A DNA stretch of 64,000 nucleotides from JAEUIX01 sp046156035 (GTDB lineage Bacteria; Planctomycetota; Phycisphaerae; Phycisphaerales; UBA1924): assembly GCA_046156035.1 (NCBI GenBank), contig JBJXEW010000043.1, positions 48,893-112,892 on the forward strand, in the 5' to 3' direction. The notes under the pieces were generated by a model. The model did not search any database and was not told the DNA's origin. It saw only the letters and a program-made list of their open reading frames with translations. Shown here piece after piece: positions 25,931 to 34,434 of the stretch (position 1 is its first letter; each line of letters begins with the position of its first letter). The position numbers and the translations under genes are program-made.

Positions 25931-25981
25931 AACGCCCGGTTCGCAAACCCTTGGAGAATAGGGGTTTGCGAACCGGGCGTT
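25931..25981. terminator. 20-bp perfect inverted repeat inside the left end
   Basis: AACGCCCGGTTCGCAAACCC (25931-25950) pairs perfectly with 25962-25981 across an 11-base loop, six bases after the att core. It is followed by TTCGGCTTT. It could terminate the tRNA-Ser transcript, which lost its native terminator when the element inserted, or be part of the recombination site. Confidence 0.6.
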
Positions 25982-25995
25982 TCGGCTTTGAAGGG

Positions 25996-26018
25996 CTGAG
26001 TCCCAAATGAGTCCCAAA
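25996..26018. other. left arm-type site, two tandem GAGTCCCAAA units
   Basis: CTGAGTCCCAAATGAGTCCC plus AAA is identical to 56509-56531 near the other end. Tandem short repeats near both ends of a tRNA-targeting element are typical of tyrosine-integrase arm-binding sites. Function is inferred from position. Confidence 0.65.
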
Positions 26019-26100
26019 GTGGACATTTCGTCGGAAAACCCGACCGCGTAGGCGAAACCAGACCGCGTGTTCAGCGTCCCTCCTGCAACCAGAGGAGGCG

Positions 26101-27603
26101 ATGATGGTCAACCGATTGTGGCGATGGCTCAGGGGTGACGGGATCACGCCGACATCGAGTCCGGCTTCGGGTGCGTTGCTGTCACAGTCAGCCGGGACGA
26201 TCTGGCCACTCGACCAGCCCATGCTGCGGCTCACGCAGCATGACTTCCTGTCGGCCCGCGATCTGTTCGAGGGAACGCTGGTACTGGGCAACCCCGGATC
26301 GGGCAAGACGAGCACGACCGGCACGGCCTTGCCCATGGCGGCGCTACAGGCTGGGTGGGGAGTCGTCGCCTATTGCACCAAACCGGATGACGCCGCGTTC
26401 TTTGAGCGGCTGTGTCGGGAAAGCGGTCGGCTGCCGCAACTTCGCATCATCCGGCCCGATGGGCGGACGCATTTCAACCTGATCCGGTACGAACTCCAGC
26501 GTCCCTCCCAAGGCGGCGGCAATACCCTGAAGCTCGCGGCGCTTCTGACGGAGGTTTTCCGGGAGGGCAATCCCGCCTCGGCCGCGACGGACAGCAGCGA
26601 GTTCTTTGACCGGCAGGCCCAGATTCTGCTCTGCAACACGCTGGACGCTTTGCGGCTTGCCGACGAACCACTGTCGTTTGAGTCTATTGGTCGTTTGATC
26701 GAGTCCATCCCCAAGGACCCGTCGGAGCGGGAAACGGATCAGTGGCGGAGGAGCTTCTGCTGCGAAGTGCTGATGCGAGCGGATCAGCGGACACGGGACA
26801 CGGGACAAGAGCGACTGTTCGAGGTCGTGTCCAGTTACTGCCTCGTGACCGTGCCGAACATGAACGAACGGACGCGGGGCGACGTGTTCGCGACTGTCGA
26901 GAGTGCGCTGTTCCAACTCAACCGGGATCCGGTCCGGGACCTGCTCGATTCACCCGACGGGTGTGACTTTGTCCCCGAGATGCTGGAGGATGCGGCGGTG
27001 CTCGTGATCGACTGCCCGGTGAGCGTGTACGGGCCGGTCGGGCGGATGCTGACGATCTGTTTCAAGAGATTGGTGAAAGAGATGGCACGCCGGCGCGTCT
27101 CTCAGGGTGATGCCACTCGACCAATCCTGAGCTTCGCTGACGAGGCACAAACCTACGCAACCCGCGACGACGCAGATTTTCAGCAGGTATGCCGCAGCAA
27201 CCGCATCGCCACCGTTTTCCTGACGCAGAGCATCGACAATTTCACGGCGGTCCTGGGGAACGAAGCTCACACCAACAGCCTCGCCGGAGCGCTGACCAAC
27301 TTGGTTGTACACGCGACCGCGGGCCACAATGCGGAGTGGGTCCAGAACCGAATTGCCAGTGCCTGGCGGAGCATGGAGAGTGTCAACCTGCCCGGCCGGA
27401 ACCCGGAGCAGCCTCCTCAATCGCCGGGAATGAACCTGTCCGAGTCTCTTCACCCCCAAGTTCTGGCAAGTGAACTCACGCGGCTCCGCACCGGCGGGCC
27501 GCGGAACAACGGACTGGTTGACGCCGTGATTTTCAAGCCGGGCAGAGCGTTCCACGCCTCTGGAGGGGCGCCGTTCGTCCGGGTGACGTTTCAGCAATCG
27601 TGA
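26101..27603 (+). CDS. TraD/VirD4-like coupling ATPase
   Basis: This 500-residue P-loop ATPase has Walker A GNPGSGKTS at residues 63-71, Walker B PILSFADEAQTY at about 341-352, and a following sensor segment IATVFLTQSIDNF. The pattern matches type IV coupling proteins (TraD/TrwB/VirD4 and TraG-like), which pass relaxase-bound DNA to a secretion channel. It lacks the usual N-terminal membrane anchor; the next gene encodes a membrane protein and may supply it. The ATG at 26101 follows AGAGGAGGCG. It is the first gene of the element and runs away from attL. Its target channel is not encoded here, consistent with use of another element's machinery. Confidence 0.82.
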   Translation: MMVNRLWRWLRGDGITPTSSPASGALLSQSAGTIWPLDQPMLRLTQHDFLSARDLFEGTLVLGNPGSGKTSTTGTALPMAALQAGWGVVAYCTKPDDAAFFERLCRESGRLPQLRIIRPDGRTHFNLIRYELQRPSQGGGNTLKLAALLTEVFREGNPASAATDSSEFFDRQAQILLCNTLDALRLADEPLSFESIGRLIESIPKDPSERETDQWRRSFCCEVLMRADQRTRDTGQERLFEVVSSYCLVTVPNMNERTRGDVFATVESALFQLNRDPVRDLLDSPDGCDFVPEMLEDAAVLVIDCPVSVYGPVGRMLTICFKRLVKEMARRRVSQGDATRPILSFADEAQTYATRDDADFQQVCRSNRIATVFLTQSIDNFTAVLGNEAHTNSLAGALTNLVVHATAGHNAEWVQNRIASAWRSMESVNLPGRNPEQPPQSPGMNLSESLHPQVLASELTRLRTGGPRNNGLVDAVIFKPGRAFHASGGAPFVRVTFQQS

Positions 27604-27616
27604 AAAGGAGATCGCC

Positions 27617-28669
27617 ATGAGTGATCCGAGCGACAGGGAGATTGCGGAGGGTGTGGTGAAGCTGCTCACGCCGACACCGGCAGCCAGTCTGTGGAAGACG
27701 TTCGGGGTGTTCACCAAATCGTGCTTTGGCCTGGCCTGGCTGGGGTGTCTGCCGGTAGAGTTGATTCTGCATCGGAATACTGGGAAGAGGTACGCGAACA
27801 CGGCGTTCTTCGTCATCGCGCTTCTCCTGCTCGGCTTGCTGGCCCAGCTGTTCGCCGGCCCCACGATCTCGTGGACCCGCGCCGGGAAGGACGCCGGTGT
27901 TCACGCGACAGGCATGGAGGAGGCCGCCGCAGCTCTCGGGCCTTTCGCCGTGTTGACCGTCGCGGCGCTTGTCGCGTTTTTTTTCCACTACTGCGGCAAC
28001 CGCGAACGATTCGGACGGGATGACCAGGGGCACTCGTTTGATCTTGGAATCCCGCTCCTGGTCTTCCCGCCGTGGTATCCCAAGGAACCACCGGAGCAAC
28101 CCGGCGAAGGGGTGCCTGCCGACGCTCCCAAGCCCCCTGCGCCTCCGCCGATCAGCACGCGGGAAGGCCTGGCCTATCCGGCGGCAATGTCGGGCCAGTT
28201 GGGCAGGATGCTCCGGCATCACGTTGACATGTTGAAGAGCGGAGAAAGCCCGTACGGGATGCTCTCCTGGTACGTGATCGCGTTCGTTGAGCCGATGCTC
28301 CTGATCGCCTGCGGGGTGCTCTTCTACTTTCTCTCGTCGTATTCCGGCTTTGGCGTGTACCTCGGGATCGTGGGGGTGGGGTTGTTCCTCAAGGCCTCGA
28401 TCTTGCAGGCCGAGTGGAGAGAGCGAATCTACGACGATTGCGATCAACGGCTTGAGGCCGAGGCGATGCGGAACTGGCGCGGAGGCAAGCCAAACACTCC
28501 ACTGTCTCGGGCATTCACGGTGCCGGTGATGCGTGCGGCGCTGCCCTCGCGGCGACCTATCCCGGACTCTGGACCGGTGAAGGCCGGCCCGGGATTCGAG
28601 AGTTTGATGCGGCCGGCCGTGCAGCCGACCGGCAGCACAACGCTCTTCCCGGCGGACCCGACGACCTGA
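27617..28669 (+). CDS. membrane protein, probable partner of the coupling ATPase
   Basis: This 350-residue protein has about four membrane segments: SCFGLAWLGCLPVELIL, TAFFVIALLLLGLLAQLFAG, FAVLTVAALVAFFFHYC and VEPMLLIACGVLFYFLSSY with GVYLGIVGVGLFL. A Pro-rich cytoplasmic or periplasmic loop (KPPAPPPIS) separates the first three from the rest, and the C-terminal tail is basic. No family is recognised. It starts 13 bases after the ATPase gene with a good RBS (AAAAGGAGATCGCC), so the two are translationally linked. A role as membrane anchor or substrate-recognition partner for the ATPase is inferred from order only. Confidence 0.7.
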   Translation: MSDPSDREIAEGVVKLLTPTPAASLWKTFGVFTKSCFGLAWLGCLPVELILHRNTGKRYANTAFFVIALLLLGLLAQLFAGPTISWTRAGKDAGVHATGMEEAAAALGPFAVLTVAALVAFFFHYCGNRERFGRDDQGHSFDLGIPLLVFPPWYPKEPPEQPGEGVPADAPKPPAPPPISTREGLAYPAAMSGQLGRMLRHHVDMLKSGESPYGMLSWYVIAFVEPMLLIACGVLFYFLSSYSGFGVYLGIVGVGLFLKASILQAEWRERIYDDCDQRLEAEAMRNWRGGKPNTPLSRAFTVPVMRAALPSRRPIPDSGPVKAGPGFESLMRPAVQPTGSTTLFPADPTT

Positions 28670-28694
28670 TCGAACGGGCTGCAAGATCCATATC

Positions 28695-28737
28695 ACGACG
28701 GCTCCTGGGCCCCGGTGCCAGGAGCCGTCGTTCTTTT
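28695..28737 (+). terminator. Rho-independent terminator after the ATPase/membrane operon
   Basis: A perfect 14-bp stem (ACGACGGCTCCTGG at 28695-28708 with 28718-28731) is followed by TCTTTT. It begins 26 bases after the membrane protein stop codon. Confidence 0.85.
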
Positions 28738-28842
28738 GTGACGGGCGACAAGTTCGAAACCAATCACGTGAAATCGCCCGGCCCGGCGAACGTCCATGGA
28801 GAGACGGACTACCACGCCATCCGAAGCACGAAGGGGGAGTCG

Positions 28843-29121
28843 ATGCAAATCCAAGGTCCCGGCAGCATGCTCGGTCGCTCGGAATCTCACGCCAGCCGGC
28901 TTTCTCGTTCGCAGCCGTCCGCAGAAGAGATTCTTGCGTCAATCGACCCGGCGGTGTTCCCGCCGATTCTCACCGTGCATCAGGCCGCTGCCCTGCTCCA
29001 GTTGTCGCCCCACACGATCTACGGGGCGGTCAGCGATGGCCGGTTCAAGGTTTCCGTTCGACGCGGGAAGCCGCTGCGATTCTGGAGGGATCGGTTGATC
29101 CAGGAGTTCTTCCGGAGCTGA
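28843..29121 (+). CDS. excisionase-like MerR/HTH_17 DNA-binding protein
   Basis: This 92-residue protein has a C-terminal winged-helix of the excisionase/HTH_17 type: LTVHQAAALLQLSPHTIYGAVSDG followed by RRGKPLRFWRDRLIQEF. Such proteins bend DNA at att sites and set the direction of integrase reactions. The ATG at 28843 follows GGGGGAG by 3 bases; a longer frame from 28738 begins inside the terminator. The recombinase gene follows directly downstream, in agreement with an excisionase role. Confidence 0.75.
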   Translation: MQIQGPGSMLGRSESHASRLSRSQPSAEEILASIDPAVFPPILTVHQAAALLQLSPHTIYGAVSDGRFKVSVRRGKPLRFWRDRLIQEFFRS

Positions 29122-29198
29122 ACTGCACGCTCGTGCGTCGCCACGCTGGCGTCAAGTCCTCGTCGGGGGGCTCGCCATGCGCTATCGCCTCAACCCCA

Positions 29199-30338
29199 AT
29201 GAAGCTGATCGAACCAGAACGTGTTGACGGAACCGGCGTGACCATTGGGCGCCGGATGCAGTATCGCATGATCGAAGGACAGCGGATCGAGAAGCCCAGC
29301 GACAGCTTCACCGCCGTGTACAAGGATGCCGACGGTCGCTGGCGGCAGGACGGACTCGACACCACCAATCGCCGGGAGGCCCGCAGGCGGGCGATCGAGA
29401 TCCAGCAGCGGGTGGAGTCGGGCCGCAAGCGGCCCCAGGCGGAGGTGGTTGAGTTCATTCCGCTGATCGACCGCTATGAGACGTTCTGTTCGGACAAGGG
29501 TCTGGCGCCCACGTCACTGACCAAGTACAAGTCCGATCTTGCCAAGCTCCGCGAGTTCGCCGAGCGGGAGCGGATCCGGACCATTGCCCAGTTCGATGCC
29601 CATGCCTTCTACCGCTTCCGGCAGTATCTCGCGGGGGCCAAGCACAAACAAGGCGTGGTCTACGCCCCGAAGTCGATCTACGCGACGTTGACGCTCGCGA
29701 AGCAGGTGTGCAAATGGGCCTGGCAGCAGCGGTTGGTGTCCGAGTACATTTTGGTGGGGGTGTCCCTGCCCACGGCCAAGGCACGACCCCAGCCCTGCTT
29801 CACCACCGATCAGGTCGAGATGCTCCTCGCTGCGACGGAGGGGAACACCCGCGTGGCATTCGCGATCCTGGCGTATTCCGGGATGCGGATCGGGGAGCTT
29901 GAGCAGCTTCGCTGGATGGATGTCCTGCTGGACCGCGGCAAGCTGGGGATGTTCCACATTCGCCGCGGCGGCTCTGCCGACACGACCAAAGACAAGGATC
30001 ATCGCTTCGTTCCGGTTCACCCACGGATCCGCCCGCTGATCGACGCCCTGCCGCGAGGGGGAGAGCTCGTCCTGCCCGGCGCCAGCGAGCGGCGGTTGCT
30101 GGATGCCGTCAAGTCGGTGTGCAAATCCCAGGGGCTCGGCACGAAGTTCAAACTGCACTCGTTCCGGCACCACTTCGCCAGCATGTGCGCAAACCACTCC
30201 GTCGCCTACCGCAAGGCCCTCGCCTGGCTCGGCCACTCGTCAAGCGAGATCCTCGACCTGTACTACCACCTTCACGACGATGAGTCGGAATCGGCGATGA
30301 TCGCCCTTGCCGGAGATCTGGGCAGAGTCAGTCGCTGA
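29199..30338 (+). CDS. tyrosine recombinase (integrase 1)
   Basis: This 379-residue integrase has a SAM-like core-binding domain (about 85-185) and the catalytic set: Arg230 in YSGMRIGELEQL, a Lys in the following hairpin, His320 and Arg323 in LHSFRHHFA, His346 in WLGHSSSEI and nucleophile Tyr355 or Tyr356 in LDLYYHLHD. The frame is open to a GTG at 29133; ATG 29199 and ATG 29259 are also possible and no start has a clear RBS. As it pairs with the excisionase-like gene near attL, it is the better candidate for the enzyme that inserted the element at tRNA-Ser. Confidence 0.9.
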   Translation: MKLIEPERVDGTGVTIGRRMQYRMIEGQRIEKPSDSFTAVYKDADGRWRQDGLDTTNRREARRRAIEIQQRVESGRKRPQAEVVEFIPLIDRYETFCSDKGLAPTSLTKYKSDLAKLREFAERERIRTIAQFDAHAFYRFRQYLAGAKHKQGVVYAPKSIYATLTLAKQVCKWAWQQRLVSEYILVGVSLPTAKARPQPCFTTDQVEMLLAATEGNTRVAFAILAYSGMRIGELEQLRWMDVLLDRGKLGMFHIRRGGSADTTKDKDHRFVPVHPRIRPLIDALPRGGELVLPGASERRLLDAVKSVCKSQGLGTKFKLHSFRHHFASMCANHSVAYRKALAWLGHSSSEILDLYYHLHDDESESAMIALAGDLGRVSR

Positions 30339-30386
30339 CGGCTCCACCGCTGCCTCCGATTCTTCAGTCATTCACCCAATCATTTC

Positions 30387-30434
30387 GGGAGCGCCATTGG
30401 GGATTCGCAAGGAGGGGCCCCCAATGGTGCTCCC
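30387..30434. other. long GC-rich hairpin downstream of integrase 1
   Basis: GGGAGCGCCATTGGGG (30387-30402) pairs with CCCCAATGGTGCTCCC (30419-30434), 16 bp with a single G-T pair, across a 16-base loop. No T-run follows. The rest of the 30339-30641 gap shows nothing recognisable. Confidence 0.7.
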
Positions 30435-30641
30435 GGCCAGCATCGCACCGACGCCCATTGCGAACGCATCCGCATCGCATCAAGTTGTGTCCGATCCGCT
30501 GCTCGACAATGCGAACAGTTGTGGCCTGTCACACGATGGCATAGCGTGGGTGTGGCCTGATTGTCGCGCTTTCATTTTCTCGCCTCCAGGTTGGGGACAT
30601 TGGGTGGATCGCAACCGGGAGGTGCTGTACTTCGCCTGCCC

Positions 30642-31160
30642 ATGAAACTCGCAGACTTTCTCTTCAAAACTGGGCGGACGCCACGCGATATGCGGCGTGA
30701 GCTCGGTATCCGTGGCCGTAGCACAGTCACACGTTGGTGCACAGGGGAACGTATCCCGACTCCGTCGATGATCGGCCGGATTGAACGATGGAGCAAAGGG
30801 GAGGTGACGCTTCACGATTTCCTCGACCGCAAGACGATGGCGAAGTGTGCCCAGTTGATCACGTTGCCAAATGGCAAGAAGAAGCAGGTGTTTCCGTGGA
30901 GCAACAGGGACGCCGATCTGGACTCGTGCGGAGAGGCGGTGTCTGAAGAAGATCCTGAAGGCGACGCTCCCAGCATGCCGGTGCAGGAGGCGATCGCCAC
31001 CCTGGGAGCCGGTCGGGTGACACAGCTTCCGAATCAGCAGTTCATGCTCGATGGGAAGCCGACCGATCCGCGTGGCCTCGTGGCTGCCGCGAATCGCCAA
31101 AGGGCCAAGATGGGGCTCGATCCGATCGAGTATCTGGGCGGATCAGGGGTCAGGCGATGA
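30642..31160 (+). CDS. HTH domain regulator, hypothetical
   Basis: This 172-residue protein begins with a lambda-repressor-like helix-turn-helix (MKLADFLFKTGRTPRDMRRE, then RSTVTRWCTGERIPTPSMIG). An acidic linker and a C-terminal part without known motifs follow (NQQFMLDGKPTDPRGLVAAA). It probably regulates the integration module downstream. The ATG at 30642 begins the HTH; sequence before it is not conserved-looking. It overlaps the next gene (ATG at 31157) by 4 bases, so the two are translationally coupled. Confidence 0.68.
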   Translation: MKLADFLFKTGRTPRDMRRELGIRGRSTVTRWCTGERIPTPSMIGRIERWSKGEVTLHDFLDRKTMAKCAQLITLPNGKKKQVFPWSNRDADLDSCGEAVSEEDPEGDAPSMPVQEAIATLGAGRVTQLPNQQFMLDGKPTDPRGLVAAANRQRAKMGLDPIEYLGGSGVRR

Positions 31161-31585
31161 CCGGCGCGGATTCTGCGCCGCACTCGGAGGGGGATCGGGT
31201 GGAGGTCTCGGAAAGCCCCTTGACGGGGAAGCCGGGGCGCGGGAATGCTGGATTGCCACGGCTGCTCACACTGACGGAGGTCGCCCGCGTACTACGCGTT
31301 CACCGCAACACGGTCGAACGGGAACGCAAAGAGGGTCGCTTGCAATCGGTACGGGTCGGGCGCCGGGTGCTAGTCCCGTTGGAGGCTCTGGAGCGGTATT
31401 TGGATCAACCTGTTGACGGAGAGAATCGTTGCGAGAGAATCGACTATTCGAGTACGGAGGCTGCTGGCTCGTCCGCCGCGACGATGCCAGCAATCTCTAC
31501 ATCTGTTGGTGTCGGGAGGGCACACGCCGCGTCCGGCGCCGTACTGCGGGCACGAGCGATCTTGAGGAAGCGAAACGATCCTTGA
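31157..31585 (+). CDS. excisionase-like HTH_17 DNA-binding protein overlapping integrase 2
   Basis: This 142-residue protein has an HTH_17 domain (RLLTLTEVARVLRVHRNTVE, RVGRRVLVPLEALERYL) at residues about 35-85. The remaining C-terminal part (after DGENR) is low in recognisable structure and lies in the region where the frame overlaps the start of integrase 2 by 157 bases. Either the tail is real and the two genes overlap unusually far, or one of them has an altered end. It starts in a 4-base overlap with the HTH regulator upstream. Confidence 0.7.
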   Translation: MTGADSAPHSEGDRVEVSESPLTGKPGRGNAGLPRLLTLTEVARVLRVHRNTVERERKEGRLQSVRVGRRVLVPLEALERYLDQPVDGENRCERIDYSSTEAAGSSAATMPAISTSVGVGRAHAASGAVLRARAILRKRNDP

Positions 31586-32931
31586 TCGCCTTCGTGGAAG
31601 GCCGGCGTGCGACGCACGGCTCCTCTGCAACTTCGCCGGCCGCGCCACCACAGCAGTCTCCGCCAGTTCACTCCGGCCCCCTCCTCTTGGACCTGCTGCT
31701 CGCGTACGTTCAGAAGCTGGCGGACGGAGGCGCCAGTTCATTTCCGACCGCAAAGTTCGCGCTTCAACATTGGACCGAATTCTGCGAACGGGAGGACTTG
31801 GTGTATGCGAGCGAGCTGACCCTGTCGTTTCAGGAGCGGTACATCGCCTGGCGACGTGAACGGCTGCGATCGCGTGGGTACAAGGGGTCGAATGGCACGA
31901 TCAACCGTGAGCTTGGGGTCTTGCAGGCATCGCTCTGGCACGGATGGCGGCACCAACGACTCGCGGCAGTACCGCCGGTGAGAATGCTCCCTCAGCCCCG
32001 CGCTCGGGAGCGTTTCCTGACGACGGATGAGGTGCGGCGATTGCTCGACGCTTGCCATGACTCGTACCTGTACCGATTCGTCCTGATCTGCCTTCACACC
32101 CTTCAGCGACCGGGCGCGGTATTTCAGCTTCGCGTCGATCAGGTCGATTTGGCCCGGAGCCGCATTGATTTTCTACCGGTAGGAGCGGTGCAGTCCAACA
32201 AGCGACGCCCCGTAGTGCCGATCACGGCGACGCTTCGGCCCGTGCTCGAAGCGTGTGTCGCGGAGTCCAGGCAGGGATTCGTCGTCGAACGGCACGGCGA
32301 ACCGCTGTACCGTGTGCGGCGGTCCTTCGCCAAAGCCTGTTCGGAAGCAGGGCTCAAAGGCGTAACGCCCTACACGCTGCGTCACACGGGCGCCACCCTG
32401 TTGGCCGCTGCCGGGGTGTCCATGAGGGCGATTGCGGGGATGTTGGGACACACCACGGAAAAAACGACAGAGAGTTACGCAAAGCACAGTCCCGAGTTCC
32501 TGAAATCCGCCGCTGACGCCCTTGATCTGATTCTCGGTGGGAGTGCCTTGACCCAAGAGCGGGTGTCGAACAGAGCCGATACCGGCCAAGCGACCCAGTG
32601 CGCTCCAGTTGCGCGCCAAGATCTGTGGGCGACCATCGGAGTTCAACAGCCCGAGATCACCACGTCGACTCAACCGCGCCTGGAAATGCTGCGAGAGGCA
32701 CCGACGCCAAATGGCGTCGTCGTGCGGTTTCATCACCAGTCGGAACTGGCTGAGCCGGTTCCGATTCTCGCCGGAGCGATGGTGGGTGCAGCAGGGATTG
32801 AACCTGCGACCCCTACCATGTCAACGAATCAAGACCACCTGCATATCGCTGATTCCAGTCGTTCTGGGGCAACTGACGCACCTCGACGCCCTTCCAGCAC
32901 CCGAACGGCGCGCCATCCGCGCGCCACCTGA
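31429..32931 (+). CDS. tyrosine recombinase (integrase 2) running through a tRNA-Val fragment
   Basis: This 500-residue recombinase appears to start at TTG (31429) after ACGGAGAGAATCG. It has an N-terminal arm-binding-like part (ICWCREGTRRVRRRTAGTSD), a core-binding domain (about 85-185), and catalytic residues Arg227 (LHTLQRPGAVF), Lys258 (QSNKRRPV), Arg318 in YTLRHTGAT (the usual first His is Tyr315), His341 (MLGHTTEKT) and Tyr350 (ESYAKHSP). Functional homology ends near residue 365. The tail includes GAAGIEPATPTMS, which is not protein-conserved but the translation of a tRNA 3' end on the other strand (see 32780-32822). This enzyme therefore probably came from an element that targeted tRNA-Val. 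Confidence 0.85.
   Translation: MRENRLFEYGGCWLVRRDDASNLYICWCREGTRRVRRRTAGTSDLEEAKRSLIAFVEGRRATHGSSATSPAAPPQQSPPVHSGPLLLDLLLAYVQKLADGGASSFPTAKFALQHWTEFCEREDLVYASELTLSFQERYIAWRRERLRSRGYKGSNGTINRELGVLQASLWHGWRHQRLAAVPPVRMLPQPRARERFLTTDEVRRLLDACHDSYLYRFVLICLHTLQRPGAVFQLRVDQVDLARSRIDFLPVGAVQSNKRRPVVPITATLRPVLEACVAESRQGFVVERHGEPLYRVRRSFAKACSEAGLKGVTPYTLRHTGATLLAAAGVSMRAIAGMLGHTTEKTTESYAKHSPEFLKSAADALDLILGGSALTQERVSNRADTGQATQCAPVARQDLWATIGVQQPEITTSTQPRLEMLREAPTPNGVVVRFHHQSELAEPVPILAGAMVGAAGIEPATPTMSTNQDHLHIADSSRSGATDAPRRPSSTRTARHPRAT
32780..32822 (-). pseudogene. tRNA-Val(GAC) 3' half with CCA, attachment-site scar
   Basis: The minus strand reads TTGACAT, then GGTAG, a short variable loop, T-arm GCAGGTTCAATCCCTGC, acceptor TGCACCC, A and CCA. 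This is tRNA-Val from the anticodon loop to the end; the 5' half is absent. It lies within the 3' part of integrase 2, the usual place for attP of a tRNA-targeting element. Confidence 0.8.
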
Positions 32932-33443
32932 TGGAGGGTGTCAAGCGACATCATGGAGCGATGGCACACACATTTCCGGGCCTCGCCTGACATCGTCGGC
33001 GGCCAACCATCATGGGGATAGACTAAGAGTCTGCTGCCCCGACCATCTCGCCCGACATCGTGGGCACCGGAGTGCCTTCGCCAACGCCAATGGGGATCGG
33101 GAGGCAGGACAACGCCTCCGTGCCTTTACTGCGGCAGCGCGCTGCATTGTCTCGGCAACGGGTCAGGCAATGTGTGCGCTCCGGTTGGGCGCCGGTGAAC
33201 GGTCGCTGCGGCCAAAGCCGCCGATGGGTCTGCTCTCGGGTTCTACCAGGGTCATGGCCGGGTATTGCCCGGCGGCCTCGCGCAATCGCTTCAGCGGTCC
33301 AAAGTCGCAGCGAAGGCCAAGATGGCGAACAACGCCCGATCGCTTGGCGGCGAGTACACGTTCGCATTAAATCTCGAATTGCAGCGCGAACGCGTGGAAT
33401 GACCCGGAACCTCGCGCGACTATGCTGTTGAAGGACGGCGCAA
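32932..33443. other. 512-base gap after integrase 2
   Basis: No convincing coding frame, RNA or clear inverted repeat is visible. Short frames here lack RBS and coding character. It probably contains remnants of att-flanking DNA and the promoter for the 33444 gene. Confidence 0.5.
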
Positions 33444-34394
33444 ATGCCATTGCCTGAGTTCCTGAAATCATTACCCCTCGTGCAGGTGCTGCGCAAGCAT
33501 CTTCTTCGCTTGCGAGCTCGCCATGCACCGATTCCACCGCTGGGATTAGTTGTCGGCTATCCGTTGGGCGTAATGCCGAAGGAGGTGCTTGATGCACATC
33601 GCAGCCAATTCAGAAGGGAGTTGAGGCCGAGCGAGTACCTGGGAGGCAGCCTCCATGAAGATGTGTCGCCAGGTCCATCGAGTGTCTGTGATGGATGGCA
33701 GTGGCTTGTTCTTGATCTATCACCTTACGGGTATTCCCTTGCCGATCATCCGTCACCAACGTCGTCTGAGGCACCTGTTGATATCTTTACTCCGGCAATG
33801 AACGAACGCATTGCCGAACTTAGTCGTTTGTGGCATGAAGCTGAAGCCCATTTGGACTCTGACGATGTGCCAGATGGATCTTGGGCGACTACGTGGACCA
33901 GTGTGTGCGCCTATGAGCGGCGTTCGTTCAGCATCACGGATGTTCTCCTAGCCGATGCAGCAATCGCGCGACTGGGTCGCTCAGTAGCAGCATCGACGGC
34001 CATTGCACTCATAATACCAGCTGCTGCGCGAGCGGCCGTTGACAACGGTCGTGTTATGTGCTATGTCGTAGCGAGTGCAGCATCGCACACTACCGCATCT
34101 AGAGGCACTACGGTCGATGGAAGTATGATTGCATCAAGTGACGATAAAGGCGAACAGGCCAGTGCAGCTGCATCGGCCTCGCAGAACGACCTCCGCAATC
34201 CGTTGGCAAAGGCGTTGGAGAACGATCCACGGCTACTGGCGTTCATGGCGGAGTTGGATGCCGTGGAGTCCAAGACCGACGATCCGACTGCCGTAGAAGC
34301 GGTGTATGAAAAACACCTTGATGGTCTAGATACCGAAACATCACGAGCAATTATCCAAGCCGCCATTTATCGTCAGCAGCAAAGACGGGGCTAA
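33444..34394 (+). CDS. hypothetical protein, AT-richer than its neighbours
   Basis: This 316-residue protein matches no family I recognise. The N-terminal part is basic (LRKHLLRLRARHAPIPP). The middle shows a globular pattern with WQWLVLDLSPYGYSLADHP and a segment SVAASTAIALIIPAAARAAV that could be one membrane helix or a buried helix. The C-terminal third is acidic and Ala/Ser-rich and ends in a helical region (NDPRLLAFMAELDAVESKTD). The ATG at 33444 follows AAGGACGGCG. Base composition and codon use differ from the rest of the element, suggesting a separate origin. It precedes the sigma-factor-like gene on the same strand. Confidence 0.6.
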   Translation: MPLPEFLKSLPLVQVLRKHLLRLRARHAPIPPLGLVVGYPLGVMPKEVLDAHRSQFRRELRPSEYLGGSLHEDVSPGPSSVCDGWQWLVLDLSPYGYSLADHPSPTSSEAPVDIFTPAMNERIAELSRLWHEAEAHLDSDDVPDGSWATTWTSVCAYERRSFSITDVLLADAAIARLGRSVAASTAIALIIPAAARAAVDNGRVMCYVVASAASHTTASRGTTVDGSMIASSDDKGEQASAAASASQNDLRNPLAKALENDPRLLAFMAELDAVESKTDDPTAVEAVYEKHLDGLDTETSRAIIQAAIYRQQQRRG

Positions 34395-34434
34395 GCCCGC
34401 AGAGCTGGCGCCGACGTGTTCCGTGACCTGTGTC

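Noticed and set aside
33060..33431. 123-residue frame in the gap after integrase 2
   Set aside because: No RBS, no family; composition fits non-coding or att-flanking DNA.
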